A program made the position numbers and the translations under genes. Of a stretch of DNA of 27,204 nucleotides, positions 23,310-27,204 are shown piece after piece. Source of the DNA: Pseudomonadota bacterium (GTDB taxonomy: Bacteria > Desulfobacterota > Desulfobacteria > Desulfobacterales > Desulfosarcinaceae); NCBI GenBank assembly GCA_023435265.1, contig JAEYRZ010000084.1, positions 1 to 27,204 on the forward strand, read 5' to 3'. Numbering within the stretch: the first letter of the stretch is position 1; the number at the start of each line of letters is the position of its first letter. The notes under the pieces were generated by a model that searched no databases, was not told the DNA's origin, and saw nothing but the letters and a program-made list of their open reading frames with translations.

Positions 23310-23657
23310 CTACTCCTTGAGCAGGTCGCGGATTTCCTGAAGCGCTTGGCGGATTTCCTTCAGCAATCCTGTCTCGGAGGATCCTCGGGCGGCGTTTCCA
23401 TGAGATTTGAGGTGCTGGCGGGCGCCTCTGATCGTAAACTTGCGTTCGTAGAGCAGATGCTTGATCATCAAGATCAACTCGACATCCGCCTTGCGGTAAA
23501 GGCGTTGCCCGGCGGGAGTGCGCTGAGGTTTGATGCGCGGGAATTCAACCTCCCAGAAACGCAGGACGGAGGGGGGCAAACCGGTCAGGCGGCAGACTTC
23601 TCCGATCCGGTAATAGAGTTTATCGGGAATCGGTGATGAATCGGGAGGCGCATTCAT
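23310..23657 (-). CDS. MerR-family transcriptional regulator
   Basis: This short 115-aa DNA-binding protein has an N-terminal MerR winged helix-turn-helix (about 15-80). It reads YYRIGEVCRLTGLPPSVLRFWEVEFPRIKPQRTPAGQRLYRKADVE in consecutive segments, with the diagnostic LRFWE and the wing residues R-x-YR. A helical C-terminal part of about 35 residues (TGLLKEIRQALQEIRDLLKE) probably forms the dimer coiled coil. There is no cysteine-bearing metal-binding end or large ligand domain, so it is not a metal sensor of the classical kind. GGAG lies just before the ATG. A small MerR-like gene after pheS-pheT is a recurrent arrangement in Desulfobacterota. Its target is unknown; autoregulation of pheST would be a guess. 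Confidence 0.9.
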   Translation of the reverse strand: MNAPPDSSPIPDKLYYRIGEVCRLTGLPPSVLRFWEVEFPRIKPQRTPAGQRLYRKADVELILMIKHLLYERKFTIRGARQHLKSHGNAARGSSETGLLKEIRQALQEIRDLLKE

Positions 23658-23697
23658 GGGCGCTCCTGGTTGCGGTCACACCGGCCACGACTGGATA

Positions 23698-26112
23698 TCA
23701 CACCGGCAGTTCCGCCTTGAATTGTTCGATCAGTCGATTCGTAATCTGTCGCTGCACCTCATTCACCGCCTCGTCCGAAAGGGTCATATCCGCCGCACGA
23801 TAGGTGATGCGCAGCGAAATGCTTTTACGTCCCGCCGGGACGGGAGATCCCTCGAATACATCGAAGAGCCGCACCCATTCGACCCATTGGGCATTCATCC
23901 GGCGGACCCGTTCGATCATTGCGCCGGCTTCGGTCCCCTGGTCCACGATCAAGGTGACATCCCGGTCGATAAAGGGAAAGCGCGGCAGCGGGCGTGATTG
24001 AACGCTTTCGGGAACCTGCGCCAGAAGCGTTTGCAGGTCGATTTCAAAAATGAAAAGCGGTTGCTTGATATCGAACGCCTGCAGCACCTTGGGGGCCACT
24101 TCGGCCACGATGCCCAATGCGTTCTCATCGATGATCATGCGTGCGCTGCTGCCCGGGATTGTGTAGACGCATGCCTCTTCTTCCATGCGGACGAAGCGGA
24201 CCTGCGGAAGGTGCAGGCCGTCCAGCAAACCTTCGACAGCCCCCTTGATGTCGTAGAAGTCGCAGGGTTCCGTTTTCGCGTACCAGGCCGCCTCGCGGCG
24301 GTTGCCGGTCCAGACGCCGGCCAGCATCTCGATTTCCTCCGGCAGAGCGCCGGCCTCGCGGCCGATGAAAACCTTGCCGATTTCAAAAAGCCTCACCGTC
24401 TTGGATTGATGAGCCAGGTTGCGCTGAACGGCATCCAGCAGCCCCGGCACCAGGCTGGTGCGCATCACGGCCTGGGCGTCGCTGATCGGGTTGAGGATGC
24501 GCACCTGTCGGCGTCGGGAGTCTTGCGGCTCAAGGTTGAGGCGGTCGACCGCATCCGCAGGGATAAAGCTGTAGTTGATCGCTTCGCTGAAACCGAATGC
24601 CGTAAGCAGCCGGCGCAAACGGCCGCGTTGGTTCCACAGCCGGGAGGTTCCGACGCCGCCGGCCGGAATGGCCGGAAAGGTGACCGGTATCAGGTCATAC
24701 CGATGTCGCCGGGCCACCTCCTCCATGAGATCTTCGGGGCGGGACACGTCCACGCGGAACGAGGGCACTGTTACCGTCAGGGTTTGATCGTCCGACGCCG
24801 CGACGCCGAACTCGATTGAAGACAGAAGCCCGCAGATCGTTTCGCGGTCGAGGGAGGTCCCCAGCAGCCTGTTGGTGGCGGCTACGCCCAGTTTGATGCG
24901 GGGCGGCTCGGGCACACTGTTCCGGACATCGATGCAGCCGGCTACCAATCGGCCGCCGCCCAGTTCCGCCATCAATTGAGCCGCCCGGTCCAGAGCATAC
25001 AGGCAGCCCCAGGGGTCGACGCCGCGTTCGAAGCGATGGGATGCCTCTGTGGCCAGGCCCAGCCGTTTCGCGGTCCGGCGGATGCTGACAGGATTGAAAT
25101 AGGCGCTTTCGATGAGAACGCGGCGGGTGTGATCCTCGATTTCGGAGTTGAGTCCGCCCATCACACCGGCAATGCCGACCGGGCGCTCCCCGTCGCAGAT
25201 CATCAGCATGTCGGAGGACATGCGGCGCTCTTTGCCGTCCAGAGTCGTGAATCGTTCGCCTTCACCTGCCGTACGCACCACGATCCGGTTTTCTCCCAGC
25301 CGGTCGAAATCGAAGGCGTGCAGCGGCTGTCCGGTTTCCATCAGGATATAATTGGTAATGTCGACCAGATTGCTAATGGGTCGGAGTCCCACGGACATCA
25401 AACGGTCCTGAAGCCAGAAAGGCGAGGGGCCGACTTTGAGACCGTCGAGCACACGGGCGGTGTAACGCGGGCAGTGATCGGGTGCTTCAACGCGGACCGA
25501 GGTGAGCGTGTGCAGGTCGCCGATTCCTTCGGGCAGACGGATGGCGGGACGCCGCAGCGGTTGGCGCGTGAATCCGGCTATTTCGCGTGCGATGCCGAGG
25601 ATGCTCAGGCAGTCGGAGCGGTTGGGCGTCAGGCCGATCTCAAAAAGGGTGTCGCTCAGCTGCAAGGCCCGGTTCAGAGGCGTGCCGGGGATGAGTTCGG
25701 CATTCAATTCCATTAAGCCGGAGCGGTCGTCCCCGAGGCCCAGCTCGCCAGCGCTGCACAGCATGCCCTCGGAGGCCTGGCCTCTGATTTTTCCGCTCGC
25801 GATCTTTACCTCTCCGGGCAGCACCGCACCCGGAAGGGCGAGGGGGGCCAGCATTCCGGCCTCCGCATTTGGCGCGCCGCACACCACCTGATAGGTGCGA
25901 TCGGCTGCCGCGACCTGGCAGAGTTTGAGTTTATCGGCCTGGGGGTGCGGCGCAACCGCAGTGATGCGGGCCACGCAAACCCCTTCCAGATACGCGTAGC
26001 GTTCGGTCATGGCCTCGACTTCGAGGCCGGTCATGGTCAACTGATCGGCCAGGCGTTCCGCCGGCACATCGATATCGATATAGTCTTGCAACCAGCTCAG
26101 GCTTACTTTCAT
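23698..26112 (-). CDS. pheT: Phenylalanine--tRNA ligase beta subunit
   Basis: This is the beta subunit of the alpha2-beta2 enzyme that charges tRNA-Phe; it carries tRNA recognition and editing. The 804-aa product is full length. The N-terminal part begins MKVSLSWLQDYIDIDVP and contains a tRNA-binding domain (about 40-150: VVCGAPNAEAGMLAPLALPGAVL, KIRGQASEGMLCSAGELGL). The B3/B4 editing domain (about 210-380) includes the phrase LVDITNYILMETGQPLHAFD. A B5 domain and the catalytic-like core (about 480-690) follow. The FDX-ACB anticodon-binding domain ends the chain (about 712-804: LPRFPFIDRDVTLIVD). The ATG has GGTGGGG upstream and lies 33 bases after pheS. merR follows after 40 bases. Confidence 0.97.
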   Translation of the reverse strand: MKVSLSWLQDYIDIDVPAERLADQLTMTGLEVEAMTERYAYLEGVCVARITAVAPHPQADKLKLCQVAAADRTYQVVCGAPNAEAGMLAPLALPGAVLPGEVKIASGKIRGQASEGMLCSAGELGLGDDRSGLMELNAELIPGTPLNRALQLSDTLFEIGLTPNRSDCLSILGIAREIAGFTRQPLRRPAIRLPEGIGDLHTLTSVRVEAPDHCPRYTARVLDGLKVGPSPFWLQDRLMSVGLRPISNLVDITNYILMETGQPLHAFDFDRLGENRIVVRTAGEGERFTTLDGKERRMSSDMLMICDGERPVGIAGVMGGLNSEIEDHTRRVLIESAYFNPVSIRRTAKRLGLATEASHRFERGVDPWGCLYALDRAAQLMAELGGGRLVAGCIDVRNSVPEPPRIKLGVAATNRLLGTSLDRETICGLLSSIEFGVAASDDQTLTVTVPSFRVDVSRPEDLMEEVARRHRYDLIPVTFPAIPAGGVGTSRLWNQRGRLRRLLTAFGFSEAINYSFIPADAVDRLNLEPQDSRRRQVRILNPISDAQAVMRTSLVPGLLDAVQRNLAHQSKTVRLFEIGKVFIGREAGALPEEIEMLAGVWTGNRREAAWYAKTEPCDFYDIKGAVEGLLDGLHLPQVRFVRMEEEACVYTIPGSSARMIIDENALGIVAEVAPKVLQAFDIKQPLFIFEIDLQTLLAQVPESVQSRPLPRFPFIDRDVTLIVDQGTEAGAMIERVRRMNAQWVEWVRLFDVFEGSPVPAGRKSISLRITYRAADMTLSDEAVNEVQRQITNRLIEQFKAELPV

Positions 26113-26145
26113 GGAAACCCCACCTTCACAACAGCAGCACAGCGG

Positions 26146-27150
26146 TCAAAATTGACCTAAGAAGCGCAGATCGTTTTCGAAGAATTTGCGGATATCGTCG
26201 ATGCCGTATTTGAGCATCGCGATCCTTTCGACACCCATCCCAAAGGCGAACCCGGTGAAGCGCTGGGTGTCGTAACCGACTTTTTCGAAAACCGCCGGAT
26301 GAACCATTCCGGAACCGAGTACCTCCAGCCAGCCCGTCTGTTTGCAGACCCGGCATCCCTTGCCCCTGCAGAGGACGCACAAGATGTCGACCTCTGCGCT
26401 CGGCTCGGTGAATGGAAAGAAGCTCGGTCGGAAGCGCAGGCGCGTGCGCGCATCGAACATCTGATGAACGAAAGCGGTCAGAGTGCCTTTCAGGTCGCCC
26501 AGTGAAATGTTTTCGTCCACCAGTAATCCTTCGATCTGATGGAACATGGGGGTGTGCGTCAGGTCCGAATCGCAGCGGTAGACTTTGCCGGGCGCGATGA
26601 TCCGCACCGGGGGCGGCTGCTTTTCCATGACCCGCACCTGCATGGGGGAGGTTTGGGTGCGCAGAACGATTTCGTCGGACACATAAAAGGTGTCCTGCAT
26701 GTCGCGGGCCGGGTGGTCCTTGGGGATGTTGAGGGCCTCGAAGTTGTAGTAGTCGCTCTCGACCTCCGGGCCCTCCGCGATCGTGTACCCCATCCGGCTG
26801 AAAATATCGCAGATGCGCGCACTGATCTGTGTGAGCGGATGTGTCGATCCCAGCACCGGCGTTCGGCCGGGGAGTGATATGTCAATCGATTTCAAACCGA
26901 CTGCGGCCGCTTCCAGCCGGGCGGCGGCTTCGCGGCAGGCGGCATCGAGCGCCTGTTTGATTTGGTTGGCGCGTTTCCCGGCCTCGGGGCGTGCTTCGGC
27001 CGGCAGCCGGGCGATATTGCGCAAATGCTGGGTCACCAGACCCTTGCGCCCCAGGTATTTGACCGTCAGCGCCTGGAGGATTTCAGGTGTGGCGGCGTCC
27101 TCAATTTCAGCTGATGCCGTGGAATAGATCTCTTCGATGCTGCGGTCCAA
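26146..27150 (-). CDS. pheS: Phenylalanine--tRNA ligase alpha subunit
   Basis: This is the catalytic subunit that activates phenylalanine and transfers it to tRNA-Phe. The 334-aa product starts at a TTG (27150) with AGGA seven bases upstream; no in-frame ATG precedes it in the window. An N-terminal coiled-coil arm (about 1-90) carries VKYLGRKGLVTQHLRNI. The class II core follows with motif 2, GKVYRCDSDLTHTPMFHQIEGL, and motif 3, GFAFGMGVERIAMLKYGIDDIR. An insertion with C-x2-C-x4-C-x2-C spacing (CVLCRGKGCRVC) resembles a zinc knuckle and is common in non-gamma bacterial PheS proteins. Only 54 bases of upstream sequence are available, so the promoter and any leader are not visible. Confidence 0.97.
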   Translation of the reverse strand: MDRSIEEIYSTASAEIEDAATPEILQALTVKYLGRKGLVTQHLRNIARLPAEARPEAGKRANQIKQALDAACREAAARLEAAAVGLKSIDISLPGRTPVLGSTHPLTQISARICDIFSRMGYTIAEGPEVESDYYNFEALNIPKDHPARDMQDTFYVSDEIVLRTQTSPMQVRVMEKQPPPVRIIAPGKVYRCDSDLTHTPMFHQIEGLLVDENISLGDLKGTLTAFVHQMFDARTRLRFRPSFFPFTEPSAEVDILCVLCRGKGCRVCKQTGWLEVLGSGMVHPAVFEKVGYDTQRFTGFAFGMGVERIAMLKYGIDDIRKFFENDLRFLGQF

Positions 27151-27204
27151 TTTTGAATCCTGTCACAAGGAGGCTTAGACATTGGCCGGCGGCCGTTGTA
27201 ACGG

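Overview
The window is a gene-dense, GC-rich stretch of bacterial chromosome that is almost entirely housekeeping. The gene set suggests a Gram-negative anaerobe, most likely a member of the Desulfobacterota (former Deltaproteobacteria). Pointers are the ftsE-ftsX-envC-like-ctp-yibQ cell-wall cluster, a ubiE-type methyltransferase for quinone synthesis, a succinyl-CoA:acetate-type CoA-transferase, and the gene order rimP-nusA-infB-ylxP-rbfA-nrnA-truB-rpsO-pnp-M16. The taxonomic placement is inferred from gene content and order, not from a marker comparison.

Left part (1-4630, minus strand): a cell-division and envelope operon read from right to left as ftsE, ftsX, an EnvC-like SH3/coiled-coil/degenerate LytM protein, a PDZ-containing C-terminal processing protease, and the N-terminus of a membrane-anchored protein resembling the YibQ divergent polysaccharide deacetylases, cut by the window edge. 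Together these would couple FtsEX to septal peptidoglycan hydrolysis.

Middle-left (4631-10318): pyrE diverges from ftsE, with a promoter candidate and a strong leader hairpin. dnaJ-queD runs leftward and meets pyrE tail to tail. Rightward from the dnaJ divergence are ubiE, a phosphatidylserine decarboxylase and an acetyl-CoA hydrolase/transferase-family CoA-transferase.

Middle and right (10399-23179, minus strand): a long expression operon starts at a tRNA-Gly(CCC) gene with a consensus-like promoter. It continues through rimP, nusA, infB, ylxP (DUF503), rbfA, nrnA, truB, rpsO, pnp, an M16 peptidase, dut and a WalJ/YycJ-type metallo-beta-lactamase-fold protein. Genes overlap or nearly abut in many places. 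There is an intrinsic terminator between rpsO and pnp, and another between the tRNA and rimP. The tRNA-rimP interval can also form a long-range helix ending immediately before its terminator, which makes it a strong candidate attenuator RNA.

Right end (23310-27150, minus strand): pheS-pheT-merR, the phenylalanyl-tRNA synthetase operon with a small MerR-type regulator, followed by a short repeat-flanked element before the tRNA promoter.

No intergenic gap exceeds 300 bases; the longest is the 225-base ftsE/pyrE divergence. I saw no rRNA, CRISPR array, intact insertion sequence, prophage gene or defence system. The points most worth a second look are regulatory RNAs and short elements: the tRNA-Gly/rimP leader, the pyrE leader hairpin, and the direct-repeat-flanked inverted repeat beside the tRNA. 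Two proteins with altered active-site motifs, EnvC-like and QueD-like, are also of interest. I did not find a convincing new multi-gene system.
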